64,000 nt of DNA from Catonia carolina. Taxonomy: Eukaryota > Arthropoda > Insecta > Hemiptera > Achilidae. The notes beneath the pieces were generated by a model. The model searched no databases. It saw only the letters and a program-made list of their open reading frames with translations, and had not been told where the DNA came from. The position numbers and the translations under genes were made by a program. This document shows, piece after piece, positions 1-12,167 of the stretch (position 1 is the first letter of the stretch; every line of letters starts with the position of its first letter). Where the stretch lies: assembly GCA_035578175.1 (NCBI GenBank), contig JAQMRL010000011.1, positions 2,863,501-2,927,500 on the forward strand. The letters run 5' to 3'.

Positions 1-869
1 GTGTAAAATGTTTGATTTTTTTTAAAGATTGCGGCCTTAGTATGCATTTTACGACAAAAGTGTAGGGCTGTATATAATCAAAGTTATAGGAAATTAAGTA
101 GAACTTTTATTTCAGCATTTTACTTTACAGAGCCTAGTTTAGAGGCAATTACTGATCTTAAAATTTTCCAGAGGTTGTTTTTAATTTTACATTTTTTACT
201 CGTGATTAAACTACGTTCATTATCTACATTAGCAAAAGTAAGTCATCTTGAGTGTTCACACCAGATTTTTGAGTTAGTTTTGCTTTATTAAATCTCAGTA
301 TACTTACTATAATTTAAGTGGTCAGTGGATAAAAAACGGTCAAAATTCTACGAGAAACTTTGGGAATTTGATGGAGGTTTTGTTAAAATGTTACCTATTA
401 AGATACTGACATTAATTTTTTTTGGGTGTGATTAAAAATAAAACAAATCAAGAATTTAGGTCAGTAATCTCATCTAATTGAGTTTTGTAGCGAATTCAGT
501 CGGTAGACATCTAATGTAATGTAAATAGTGTCAACTAACAATGGATTAATGAATTGGGTTATAAGGGGTTAATGGTTTGTGTGAAGTACAACGTGCGGTA
601 CGTGTCTGCCCCCGGCCTGTTAGTTTCCATTTGTGCTGGCAATTAATGTTGTGTAGCGCAGTTGTAATAGTTAAACAACTAAACGAGACTAATAGCAATA
701 TTGCAGGAAGGGTATTCGATCGATTCATATTATATAACCTCTCTTATTCGTTATTTGATGGTTCATCTAACTGGTTTATCCGTCCGTTCGGAATAAGGGC
801 TTTAATGGTAGGTCCCAAAGAAAACTGTCATAAAAAAAATGAAAAAATTTTTATTCCATTATAATAACT

Positions 870-1253
870 TGTTGTTTAGGTCATCAGCCGAAAGGCTAGA
901 GGCTTTACTAAATAAAACGAGAAAAGAGGAGGTTTACAGATGCCTTCCTCACTGAGTGAAAAAGTATGCTTATCAGCATGCCAGGCTTTTAAAAAGCATT
1001 TACTTTCCACCGTGAAAATGACTCCTTCATTTTTTTCACCACACTGTCCTGCTGTATAATGAAGTAGGCCTACAAGACTCTTAGAGGAGATAATTCTGAC
1101 TAGTGTCTTTTACACCTCTACCTCTTTTGCGTTTAAATGCTTCTGTCATATGATTGGCCGACCATGTTATAAGAAACGGAACTATTTTTGTAGCCTTGGA
1201 ATTAGCTGATCGAGTGCAAATAATTTAACACTCCACCTACCTGTTATGGGCAA
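870..1253 (-). repeat. Rep-A copy
   Basis: Full-length copy of a ~390-bp dispersed repeat. Read in its own direction, the family starts GCCCATAACAGGCAGGTGG, contains GGCATGCTGATAAGCATAC, and ends CTTTCGGCTGATGACCTAAA with an AAC/AAT-rich tail. This suggests a SINE or the 3' end of a non-LTR element. Confidence 0.85.
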
Positions 1254-1337
1254 AAGAATAAACTTATAACTTATTTTTAATTTTTTAAACAATAGATCTA
1301 AGTAAAGTGTCGGATTGATAGTTCAAATACGTCACAA

Positions 1338-1658
1338 CCCACCGGGTTGGTTTAGAGGTAAATTCGTCGCCGTGAGTCAGCTGTTTAACAGCTAATTTTG
1401 GAGACGAAGGTTCCTGGTTCAAACCCTAGTAAAGGTAATTACTTTTATACGAATTTGAATACTAGACAGTGGTGACCGGTGTGCTTTGATGGTTGGGGTT
1501 AAATTAACCATACTCACTTAGGAATGGTCGATCTGGATCTGTACAAGACACCTCATTTACTCGTCACACACATCATCCTCATCTCATTGGATCATGGGGT
1601 TGCGTATTGTTTTGAATTTAACAGATAGCAACGTACACGTTAGAAATTTAAAAAAAAC
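1338..1658 (+). mobile_element. SINE, same family as 36495-36832
   Basis: Collinear with the copy in Hr39 intron 7: tRNA head with GAGACGAAGGTTCCTGGTTC, body with GAATACTAGACAGTGG, and a short A-rich tail. Confidence 0.85.
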
Positions 1659-1682
1659 CGTCCGGAAGGATTATTGTCAAGC

Positions 1683-1860
1683 CATAATAAACCAAAAGAA
1701 AACTTAATGAACTGAAACAAATTTTGGGAACTTAGCACTTTAAGGGCTTCCGTGAAGAGCAAAAACAGAACGTAGGTTGGACGGAAGATAAAGAAAAGCG
1801 TTCAGTGAACGATTCCTGAAAATTTGGGGCTGCAAAAGAGGTTCCAGAAACATTTTAATT
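1683..1860. repeat. Dispersed repeat, copy 1
   Basis: Collinear with 23828-24000: CTTAATGAACTGAA, TGAAGAGCAAAAACAGAAC and GGGCTGCAAAAGAGGTTCCA (GGGCTGTAAAAACAGCTTCC in the other copy). Nature unknown. It directly follows a SINE. Confidence 0.7.
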
Positions 1861-2822
1861 TACCTCACATTATCTAAATGTGTGTTATCCAAATGGTCTT
1901 ATACGAGAAAAAAAATCAGTACTGTAGTTGTTAGGATTTATTGAGCAAGAAAAAGCTACCCACCGAATTCTTGATAAACTGCAACGATGTTCTTCAGGTT
2001 GAACCACCCAAATGATTTAATGTTCAGTGTAAACATTCCTCCGGTTAGGTTTATTTTTGTAATAGGTTTTATGTAAAGAGGATTGCTTGTTGGCCTTTGG
2101 TTTAATTACACGAAGGTCGTTTTCTATCACGCGGTTAGCTGTTAATGCTGTCGAATCAGATGAGAGAACACGATTTCGTTGTTAACACGAGGTCAGGAAA
2201 GAGAAGGGAGTCTTAGAAACTGTATTATTTTCTACAGGAGTGAGAAGAGAAGGGCTGTTCTGCTAAAAAGAGGCTGTCACTTTGTAAAGTAGTCCGCAAT
2301 ATTGTGATGTAACAAATAAGCGTCTTTTATTCGTCTATTTGTCCCATTGTCTGTATTATGCTATACAATACGACCTTCTCTATCTGGATAATGTAGTTTC
2401 TTTCTGTTTATCTTTATTGAGATCTTACTGATAATAAATATATTTTTCACATTTTATTGATTTCAAGTTAACATTGTTAACATTTTATTGATATTATTAC
2501 CGTACTGTTAAGTTGGTTGTGTTTATTTTAGTGGTATTTGTTTTAATTTCTTTTGTTGAAATGCTTTTTTATTCCTACAGTATTACTTTTTATGGTAGTC
2601 ATTTTTATGTAACTTGTTCTTTTTGTCATAAAATGGTGGGTTTTGTTTCCATCGTGCGTCCTTGTTATTTTTATTATACTACGTATTACATAATGCTGTA
2701 AAGTTGTAAAGTTTTTCTTAATAAGGAAGATATTAAATGTTTGATTAAAAATAACTTTTTAGGTCATTATTTCAAGTTGCATCAATTAGTGATCATCTTT
2801 TACTTTATGGGTTGTTATTTTC

Positions 2823-2933
2823 GTTGTTGTTTAGTCAGCCGAAAGGCTGGTTTAAACCTTTATAGAGGGTTTACTAAGTAAAACAAGGAATTATGCGGTT
2901 TACCTTCCCTTCCTCACTGAGTAGAAAAGTAAA
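2823..2933 (-). repeat. Rep-A 3' fragment
   Basis: About 110 bp matching the 3' end of Rep-A (GTCAGCCGAAAGGCTGGTTT), immediately beside another copy. Confidence 0.8.
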
Positions 2934-2942
2934 AAAGTTTTT

Positions 2943-3700
2943 ATTGTTGTTGTTTAGATCATCAGCCGAAAGGCTGGTTTGAACCTCTAGAGGCTTTACT
3001 ATGTAAAACAAGAAGTTGAATGGTTTACAAGTGCCTTCCTCAACGAGTGTAAACGTATGCTTATCAGCATTCCAGGCCCTCTGAAAAGCATCTACTTTTC
3101 ACCCTGCAAAAGCCACCTTCAGTTTATTCACCCTAAAGTCTGGCTATATAATAATGAAATTCATTACTCTCAGAGGAGATAACTCTTGACTAGTGTCTTT
3201 TACACCTCTACTTCTTCTGTTCTAAAATGCTTCAGTCGTATAGTTGGCTGACCGTGAACACTTCGAAAACCGTTGCAATATCATGACGATCAGGACGATA
3301 AACTTATTATTGTTTAGGTCATCTGCCGAAAGGCTGGTTTGAACCTTTAGAGGCTTTACTAAGTAAAACGAGGAGTGGGTGGTTTACCATTACCTTCGTC
3401 ACTGAGTGGAAAAGTATGCTTATCAGCATGCCAGGCCCTCTAAAAAGCGTCTACTTTCTACCTTGAAAATAACACCTTCACTTCATTCACCACAAAGTCT
3501 GGCTGTATAATGATGAAATTCATTACTGTCAGTAGATAACTCTGACTAGTGTCTTTTACACCTTTACCTCTTCTCTTCTTAAATGATTCAATCATTTAAT
3601 TGGTTGACCATGCGATAAGAAACATAACTATGTTTTGTAGTTCTAAAACAAGCCGATCGAGTGCAATTAATTTAACACTTTACCTGCCTGTTATAGGGAT
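2943..3700 (-). repeat. Head-to-tail dimer of Rep-A
   Basis: Two Rep-A units in the same direction joined by ~55 bp of non-Rep-A sequence (3258-3306, with TGCAATATCATGACGATCAG). The unit on the left lacks the normal 5' start. The same joined arrangement occurs at 12168-13472, there split by a MITE. Confidence 0.82.
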
Positions 3701-4433
3701 TTCATAGGTTGTTGAGTATTATATTACTGTAGAACGGTCTGGAAAATCTCCAGACTTTACTTAGGAATTGAATTCGGGATCTTAACCGTACCACTTTCCC
3801 AGTACTCCTCAGAGGGTACCAAATATATTTTGATACTTTCAGTTACGCGCATTAATCAATTAGGTTATTGGTTTTCTCGATTTCACCGCATAATACTTTA
3901 CTTTTTCTAATTACCATTTTAAGAATACTAAATTCGTTGTTTTGGGTGTTTTATTGATACAAGTGTTTTCTTTTCTTTTTTTGTCCAAACCCTAAGGAAC
4001 AAATTTGATCAGAGAGTCAATGCGCAATTTAACTTATATTACTAGGCATTTTATTTCAGATGGATTAAGGTCGTTGGCATTTAAAATTTTTATGATTTTA
4101 TTAGCAGGTTAAATCAATTACATATGTAAATATGTTCTGCGCAACTAAAATTTAGTTAGACTTAAAATCAATTGTTACAAGCTTAAAAATTCTATTAAAT
4201 ATGAATTTAGTGAACTGTAATAAAGCCTAAAATGTCAAGATTTTTTGTAGTTTCATAATTTTATGAATGTATAATGAAAAACAGTTAAATTAAATTTTGA
4301 AAGGCGTTTATTCAATTATCGCGAAATCTGCAGAATGGCAAGGTACGTTCATTTCTTTTATGTTGGGCGTTGACTGCCATGATCATTAACTCTCATTGAA
4401 ACTTGAAATTTTGTATGTTTATTTGACTTGGGA

Positions 4434-4781
4434 TAAAGGCTTATTCCGACGACGCTAGTTTACTAGCTGCTAGTAGACTAGAAGCTAGTGCTAGCGTCGT
4501 GGGAACGAACAACTAGCAACTAGTTTAGTTAATGCGCTAGTATTCACTAGAGGATTTGATTTTACTAGCGCTAGTAGGGGGAGATGGTACGTGTGATTGA
4601 CTAGCGCTAGTAAACTAGCTTGGTATGAACGTTGCTTACTAGCGCTAGTAAAGGAAAAAAGTTACGGTATTTATTAGCACTAGTAAGCTAGCTTGGTTCG
4701 AACGTTTGGAAACGTTGCTAGTTACTAATAAGGTGCTTGTACTAGCAGCTAGTAAACTAGCGTCGTGGAAATAGACCTTTA
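4434..4781. mobile_element. MITE built of CTAG palindromes
   Basis: 348 bp with 42-bp inverted ends (about 90 percent matching) starting TAAAGG and containing GACGCTAGTTTACTAGCTGC. About 23 CTAG tetramers fall inside, many as ACTAGCGCTAGTA. No frame and no clear target duplication. Confidence 0.8.
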
Positions 4782-4924
4782 GATAGGATTGTGATGTGGA
4801 ATCAATTTGTTAATAATCGTAATTTATATGTATCATTTTTTAGAACATTTTATTTAAAATCTATAAAAAATATTTCCTCTCTAATCAACGGGATTAATTG
4901 TTTAATTAAATAAAATTTAACGTT

Positions 4925-5335
4925 ATCAGAATAGGTTTTTGTTTGTCATTAGTCTCTCGACTGGTTTGATGCAGTTTTCTAAGCTGTTATATCTTGCGCA
5001 AGTCGTTTCATATCTGCATACCTGTAGCACCCTACATCTTTTTTTAATTTACTTTAAATATTCTAACCTTTGCCTCCCTATACAATTTACTCCCTCAATA
5101 TTAACCTCCATGATTAATGGAACAATATCTAGATGTCTTACGATATGCTCCACTAGCCTATCGGTTTTTTCTGGTAGGATGTTTCCATATACTTTTTTTC
5201 ATATCGTCTAAGAACCTCGAAATTAATTTATTTTGTCCACCCACCTAATCTTAACATTTTCCTATAACGCTACATTTCAAAAGCTTCTATTCTCTTCCTT
5301 TCTACAGCCCCTATCACCCACTCCCGTGTAATGAT
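4925..5335 (-). pseudogene. Non-LTR retrotransposon reverse-transcriptase remnant
   Basis: The minus strand, with frameshifts and stops, can be read as RKRIEAFEM and RRMLK-like sequence near 5300, then ...YADMKRLAQDI and TASNQSRD near 4950. This is the conserved tail of a widespread insect endonuclease/reverse-transcriptase element. Confidence 0.6.
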
Positions 5336-5395
5336 ACCGTGTAATGACACGGGAGTGATTTCACTCCCGTGTAATGTTACACTCCAAATATAGTG
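5312..5395. repeat. Short repeats of CACTCCCGTGTAATG
   Basis: CACTCCCGTGTAATG at 5320 and 5365, plus an inverted copy (CACGGGAGTG) between them. Confidence 0.75.
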
Positions 5396-5514
5396 TTTTA
5401 AAGAAACATTTTCAGAATAGGTTAGGAATCGTATTTCTTGTACTGAAGAAGTTCATTAACATTTTCCAGATAATTTTCTTTTTTTATAGAACAATTTTAG
5501 CGTTAATTTTTTAT

Positions 5515-5635
5515 TGGTCTTCGGGCCAGCCTATTCCAGCTGATTGAGTCATAATAAGTTGTTAAGCAATACTGATTAGAAAGCGATTTTGTTTGGAGAC
5601 CAGCTGACAGCTATTCCTGATCACAAAAAAACCGC
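5515..5635. repeat. Fragment related to the piggyBac-like element
   Basis: Carries CTTCGGGCCAGCC and GACCAGCTGACAGCTATTC, matching inverted the 49590-49700 part of the element at 48980-49887. The ends are missing. Confidence 0.6.
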
Positions 5636-5639
5636 GAAA

Positions 5640-6600
5640 ATCAACGATCAAAAAGGGTGATTGTCAACAAAGTTCCCTTTAACAAATAAAAAAGGTTAAA
5701 AACATTTACGGTTTTAAATTTTATAGGGATGATTGTCTTTTAAATTCCCTATTCGTTTTTACTATTAATGTTGGGATATTAGAAGTGTTTGACTTGTCTT
5801 TAAAGTACGTAATCAAAAGGATTACAAATATTTTTAGTCACCATAGAACGATGAGTTTAAATTTAGTCGGTAAACATTAAATTTAAATGTTATTTGTCAG
5901 TGTTGCAGCAAGATTTACCAGTCAACTGTTTCTTCTTATTTTCTGTTGTGTTGGTTGATGCTTCCTTCTGCTTTTGTGCTGGTTGCTCTAGCAGTTGTTG
6001 TAAACTGCTGCCGGCACATCCACGAGGTCAAGGCACCGTTACCTGTCAATTGTACTCTTCTCTTCGTTCGTTTGCCTCTCCTTTTTATTCCTCACCTTTA
6101 TATATACAGTACTTCTTATTTCTATACTTCAAACTTCTCGTCTCTTTTACTTTAATACTAAGTTCTGTACGGATAAATTGTTCTTTGGGTTTCATAATAA
6201 CACATCACTTTGTTACTTGAATATCGTGCTTCATTTTATACCTTACAATATTTCTGTATTCATTTATATTACTGTACGTTGTCATAATATTGTTTTAATG
6301 TAATATTAATAGAATGTAAATAATTCTTTTTTATTATTATTATTATTATTATTTTAATAAAAATAATAACCCATAAATTGTGTCTCTGTTATGTGATGAA
6401 ATTAATAACCCTTTGTATTGTGGTTATTTTATTATTTTCTTTTGTTTATCTTGTTCTCTATACATTCTATATTTATATATATTTTACATCGTTTTCTTTT
6501 TTGTTATAAATTTTTGGATATAAAATTGTGATTTTATCTGTACTGTACTTTACTGCCTTTCACAATTTTGCCAAATTTTGGTTTTTAACTACCAAGTAAA
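5640..6600. other. No gene or repeat recognised
   Basis: Plain AT-rich DNA. The 108-codon frame at 5894-6220 shows no recognisable domain. Its Phe/Ser/Cys-rich product is what T-rich DNA gives. Confidence 0.5.
6332..6370. repeat. (ATT)n microsatellite
   Basis: About eight ATT units followed by A/T-rich sequence. Confidence 0.9.
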
Positions 6601-6602
6601 TA

Positions 6603-7354
6603 CAGTAGACTCTCAGAAATCCGGACTAATGTGGCGGACGGCCGGTCCGGATTTCGAAAAATCCGGATTTCCCGGAGGTTGGCAATTTCGTTTTTATGGC
6701 GAATAATTATGACAATAAGCATTAACGTTTATCTGCTAATATAAGAGTGAGCTTCTGAAAAAACTTTAAAACACTGTAGGCCTAATAAATTACAGTAGGC
6801 TACTTACTGGTACTGTAATTATTCAACATACGAAGCACAAACATTGACTAAACTTAACGCTACTGTACCGTAATAAGATTCGATTGCACTCTTTGTAAGA
6901 CTTGCAAGTTACGGATTTCAAACATGTAACAATGAACGTCATATATGTCTCAATTATAGAGTAATTACACGATCAACTGAATAAAATCTAAATGTACTGT
7001 CGTACGGTACTGTGCTTAGTAAAGTACGGTTCTGGGATTAAATAAAATGCCTCGTAAAATCATAAACATAGATTTTACTGAAACACAGAGCTCCCGACGA
7101 CGCAAACTACTGTGGGCCCTAAATGACAAAAAATGTCATTTACATACATTTTATATACGCAATTATTATTAAAAAGTACATACACACAAATTATAGTGCT
7201 AATCGCATGATCGTTCAGCGGGCCAATCCCATGAAAACTTTAACTGGTTGTTAATTTAAAAGTTATAAATTTTCAGAAAATAAAGTAAAAAAAATCATCG
7301 TCCGGACTATCCGGAGTCCGGACTAGCGCGATCCGGATTTTTGAGAGTCTACTG
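6603..7354. mobile_element. Pogo/Tigger-type nonautonomous element
   Basis: 752 bp between TA duplications (6601-6602 and 7355-7356). Inverted ends CAGTAGACTCTCAGAAATCC and CAGTAGACTCTCAAAAATCC (complement of the right end), with further TCCGGA motifs inside both ends. No transposase frame is seen. Confidence 0.9.
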
Positions 7355-7814
7355 TATTAAAAATTAGTTCAGCTAAATTTTGCTTTGTTATCATGCATAT
7401 ACACAACTGAATGAAATTCAATGAATTTTGGTATTTCAGTTTTGTACGTAATTGGTTTAAAATTAGGTTATTGTTTTTTTTTATTGTAAGGTGGGTAGGA
7501 ATCTTAAAGACTCCCATTTACAAAACATAGTCCCGGTGTTTAATTAGTATAATTAGGAAATATCAGTCACAATAAAAGATCACTTGACAGCTCTATCAGT
7601 TCATCATGAAGACGGCATTTTGTACAGCTTGTTCATTAAACGGATTATTGAGCCGTATTTTATCAGAAGGTAGACTTGAGTTTTGCCTTTGTCTTGTAGC
7701 TTGGTAAAAAAAAATTAACATAATTCAGAGGGGGTCGCAGCGTCTAAAAGTTTAATACTTTGAAAAATTGAAGTATTTTTGAATTTCGTCCATTGATTTT
7801 TAAGGATTAGAAAA

Positions 7815-7965
7815 ATTGGAATGAAGAGTATTATGCAAGGCAAAATACCAGGTAAACGTGGTCCAAGTCGAAGACAGTTGTCGTGGCTAAAAATCTACGA
7901 GATCGATATAGTATAGATATGAGAGCACTTTTACTGTATAAATAAAGTTTGTATAGCTTATGCAT
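7815..7965 (+). pseudogene. Non-LTR reverse-transcriptase tail fragment
   Basis: Reads approximately GKIPGKRGPSRRQLSWLK then NLRDRYSIDMRALL after a frameshift, the same element tail as at 10843-11308. Confidence 0.6.
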
Positions 7966-9282
7966 TTTGCTGAGAACCGTGAACAGACATTGCGAGTCAC
8001 ACCGCTACGTGCAGTACAGTATGGCTCTTGCTAAACTGGACCTCATGCGTTACTTGGATTTATTGGTTACGTGGAACTTAGTACTATTTTTATAATTCTT
8101 ATTATTAATATTAGTTACATTTTTGTATTATTGTACCTGATTGTAACATAATAATGTAATAATTATACACATTTATAGTGACTAATATACGTATTATGCC
8201 CAAAACGGGCAGGTGGAGTGTTATTTTAATTGCACTCTATCTGTTTGGTCCAGGGCTAAAAAAAAAATAGTTCTGTTTCTTATCACATAGTCAGCCACTT
8301 ATATGACTGAACTATTTAAGAACAGAAGAGGTAGAGGTGTAAAAGACACTAGTCAAAGTTATCTCCTCTGAGAGTAATGAATTTCACTATGCAGCCAGAC
8401 CCTGTGGTGAATGAAGTGAAGGTGTCATTTGCAGGGTGGAAAGTGAGTGCTTTTCGGAGGGCTTGGCATGCTGATAAGCATACTCTTTCAACTCAGTGAG
8501 GAAGGCAATGGTAAACCACCTTACTCCTCGTTTTTACTTAGTAAAACCTCTAGAGGTTCAAACCAGCCTTTCGGCTGTTGACCTAAACAACAACAATATA
8601 CGTATTATTTCGCAATCAAAATTATCCACCCCTGTAATAGGGTTTGTTTTTTTTCCTTTTCGAAGTATGAAAGGAAGACTGAGCACTACCGTCAATTTCA
8701 GACGATTCCTTTTTAATTCGCTTTATTGTACTTATGGACACTCCCGATGCTGCGGCTGTTCTCTTTATTATTTCCTGGGATCTATTAGGAATTTATCAGC
8801 TATAACGTCACTTGTCATATATTTTAATAAATTTTACAAACCTATCGCGTTGGACTATGTAAAATTCTACCACTAAATTTAGATATAGTAATTAATTAAA
8901 CGAAACGAACATCTAAAATATCATAAATATAAATAAACAAATTCACTTTTCGACGACAATATCACATCCAAAGAAAATTAAGTCACAAACGTTAAACCAA
9001 TTACAATTTAAAATAATTGTGCACTAAATATACGTGCAATATGCTTTAGTGAGCCACCACGGGTAACTAAAAATATAGTTTAAAAACAAACGCTATTACT
9101 AAAATGGCATCACGGGTGTAAGTCAGTCGACTTTGGAAACAATCAAGAAGTTTTTTAAATATTGTTGTAAATACGGATTGTTTACGTACGCCTACGTGAC
9201 TGTACGTGATAGGAAAGACGAGGAACGGAACGTTCAGCTGCTAGTGCGCATGTCTGTTCCGCGGTTCTCAGCAAAATACACG
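7966..9282. repeat. Inverted repeat pair, possible element ends
   Basis: TTTTGCTGAGAACCGTGAAC at 7966 reappears inverted at 9282 as TTTTGCTGAGAACCGCGGAA, each followed by CAGACAT-GCG. About 1.3 kb between, containing a Rep-A copy. Could be the ends of a DNA element. Confidence 0.5.
8197..8600 (+). repeat. Rep-A copy
   Basis: Full length with a clean AACAACAACAATA tail. It lies within the inverted pair 7966-9282. Confidence 0.85.
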
Positions 9283-10842
9283 AGTTCTAAATGTAAATTG
9301 GTGTGATGGTTACCTATGTTCTATGAGAACACCGAATTGCGTCGTGGGGGTTACCACGTGATCGTTTTATGAATAATAAATTGACGGGGCTGGGTCTTAC
9401 AATGAAATTTTACGGAATCATAGTTGTTGGTTTTTGTGGGTAGGGTTTCGGAATCGGGTTAAAACAGAGTATATGAAGCGGAGTTTGGCGGGAGATTTTA
9501 AACGTAGCCGTGGTGGCAGTTTGCGGTGTTCATCTGCCGGTTTGGGTTCTTCGTAGGTGGTTTTCCTTATTGAAGGAAAGTGTACCTAACACTTTTTTTT
9601 TGCCATTTAGGGGTTCTTGAAGTGTTGGTACATGAAGGAGAAAATGATTAGTATAAATTATCTAACCTTCTAAAATTGATAATAAAAAATAAATTTAAAA
9701 TAATTGTACGTTTGTCGTTAATAAAATTTAACGTTATGGAGGATGCAGATTATTTGTTGTTTGTGGCTTGGTTTTTTTATTATTTTCATGATTCTTTTGA
9801 ATTTACGATCTGTTTATAAATATATTGTAGATACACTATGACGTATAATGTTGTAAAGTATTGTAAATTGTAAATAAATGCGTTTTGTTTACCACACAAC
9901 TATTAAATAGCAAGTACAGCCATGCGGCGCGTTAATACGGCCTTGGCTGTGTGAGCAGTAAGCGAGATAATTGCCAGTTAGGCCTACTCATCGGTCGAAT
10001 ACCGTAGTAACGGGTCGGGTAGGAATGCTGCAGCTACTAACATAACACGGCATCGCTGTCTTCTGTGTATTCTCTTCGTGGGAACGATCTCCGTTATCAC
10101 TACACTACTACCAGGAGTTCGTACCAGTTCGTAGCGTTCATTATTATTTGTAATAATATGACTTGACATTTGTAATATTCCTTTACATGTAGATTATTCT
10201 TTCTTTATCCCGTATGTATGTTATGACATTTAATGTTCAAATAGAAAAATTTATGTTGTATGTATGCCCTTTGTATTTTATTGACATGAATACACTTAAT
10301 GATTTCTGATGGTCCATTATAGTAAATTAACCCGCGCGGAATTTCTGTACTCAAAAGAGTGCATTATATAAATTATTGTTTGCTGTTTTTCCCGGTTTCT
10401 CCATTTTATATTTTCCTAAGAATTACTAAGAATACTGGAATTTTAACAGTATTCTTATTTTATTTCCATGTATCGTCCAGTAAAATGTTCAGTCACTGAG
10501 AAACGTAAGAATATACACAATATATATGTATAAGAGAAACTGGTCCAACCATTTGGCCTGCATGCCAGCACACAGACTTCCTCAGCATGGAAATATAAAC
10601 CTAGAAGGAAGCGAGGCTTGGGAAGACCTAAAAAGATACTGGAAGAGGCCATTGAGTCTAATTCTTGACAGATGATGATTATGATGATCACTAAGAATAC
10701 TAATGCCGATTTCCCGAATTATAACTCCTTGAGAAGGTACAGTAACTGTATTATTGTTTTAGATTAGCTTTAGATATCCAGTCTGTACCTTTTATCAGCT
10801 ATATTATACGTCATATCATGTAAACTGGAAGGTCGATGGAGT
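9283..10842. other. Unassigned; contains less AT-rich patches
   Basis: 9425-9560 and 9910-10130 are less AT-rich than their surroundings and could be untranslated exons or promoter sequence of the gene downstream. No splice or start signal can be fixed. No protein match seen. Confidence 0.3.
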
Positions 10843-11308
10843 TCTTCTTCTTAACGTGCCCTCTCTGACCGAGGTTGGCAATTATGATGGCTATTCGGAT
10901 CTGGAATTCCGCAGCTCTGAACAGCTTCGCTGAGGTACGACGAAACTAGTCGCAAAGATTCTTCGACCAAGAAATTCTTCTTGCCATATCTCTCTTCTCT
11001 TGAATCTTGCTTTGTATTATCAAGCGAAGCATTTCATACGTTGGTCCACGCATAATTCGACCTAGATATTCTATTTCCCTTTTTTGGATGGTGTAAATGA
11101 GCGCCTTCTCTTTTCCCATTCTCTGCAAGACTGTCTCGTTGGGTACTTTATCCATCCTTGGTATTCTTACCATGCGCCTGCACAACCAAAGCTCAAACGT
11201 ATCTATTCTCCTGATATTCATCTTCTTTAACGTCCAAGCTTCCGCGCCGTGTAACACTGTTGAGTAGATGTAACATGGAAACAGTCTCAATCTCAGATCA
11301 ATGCTCAA
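10843..11308 (-). pseudogene. Non-LTR reverse-transcriptase C-terminus
   Basis: A 120-residue open frame (SIDLRLRLFPCYIYSTVL, then GAEAWTLKKMNIRRIDTFEL, RMGKEKALIYTIQKREIEYL, RRISWSKNLCD), continuing after a short break as LFRAAEFQIRIAIIIANL. This is the classic RT tail following the catalytic domain. The catalytic core is absent. Confidence 0.85.
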
Positions 11309-11326
11309 AAATAAAGGAAATTAATC

Positions 11327-11565
11327 TGAGTTAACTCCTCTGAAATTAACAATATTCATTATACAGCCAGACCCTGTGGTGAATGAAGTGAAATCGTCAT
11401 TTATTGGAGTGTGGAAAGTAGATGCTTTTCGGAGGGCCTGGCATGCTGAGAAGCATAAGCTACTTTTACACTCGGTGAGGAAGGCGAATGTAAACCACCT
11501 CACTCCTCTTTTTACTTAGTATAGCTTCTACAGGTTCAAAGCAGCCTTTCGGCTGATGACCTAAT
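11327..11565 (+). repeat. Rep-A, 5'-truncated
   Basis: 3' two thirds of Rep-A, directly next to a reverse-transcriptase remnant of opposite strand. Confidence 0.8.
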
Positions 11566-11939
11566 CAGCACACCTTCAAATTGGTTTGAGAATTGATTTA
11601 AAGTAATAAAAGTTCTTGTTAAAATTTAATGTTGACCTTTAAACTTTTTTAATTTTGTTTAAGTCACAAAAGAAGTATACAAAATAATATTTATTATTTT
11701 GGTGTGAAAAATATTTAAGGCCCTATTTTTAACATTCATTTTGTATACTTAGAAGTTTGTCTCCATCGTAAACAAATTATATGAAAAGTAAGTTTAGTTT
11801 TGTAGCAGAGCTATTTATTTTTGAAGTAAATAAATTGTGTACCTCTGTACTTTATTTCCAGCACTGTCTTGAATAAAATATTTTTGTTGTTGTTTCTTTA
11901 AACTTTATTTCTGTAGTAATTATTTTTGATTCAGTCTTA

Positions 11940-12095
11940 TTTTGAAGCAATTCATACGTTGGTCCACGGATAATATGACTAATATATTCCATTTTTCTTT
12001 TTTGGATGGTGTAAACGAGCTCCTTTTCTGTACCCATTCTCCATAAGATTGTCTCGTTTGGTATTTTATCCGTCCGGGGTATTTTTTGAAGTAAT
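11940..12095 (-). pseudogene. Fragment of the same non-LTR element
   Basis: The minus strand reads MGTEKELVYTIQKRKMEYIS and IIRGPTYELLQNK, homologous to the middle of the remnant at 10843-11308. Confidence 0.75.
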
Positions 12096-12167
12096 TAGCC
12101 TCTGTATTCTTTTTTAGGTTCCTATCCGTTCCGAATGTTGGCCTCCATTTAAACAGTCTGACATCTT

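Noticed and set aside
577..864. 95-codon + strand frame and its 60-codon antisense partner
   Set aside because: No domain, no conserved neighbour, composition like surrounding DNA; likely chance.
4434..4781. CRISPR-like or satellite array
   Set aside because: Repeats are short, irregularly spaced palindromes within inverted ends; a MITE fits better and the host is eukaryotic.
5894..6220. 108-codon + strand frame with Cys/Phe/Ser-rich product
   Set aside because: Low-complexity translation of T-rich DNA, no signal of selection or known family.
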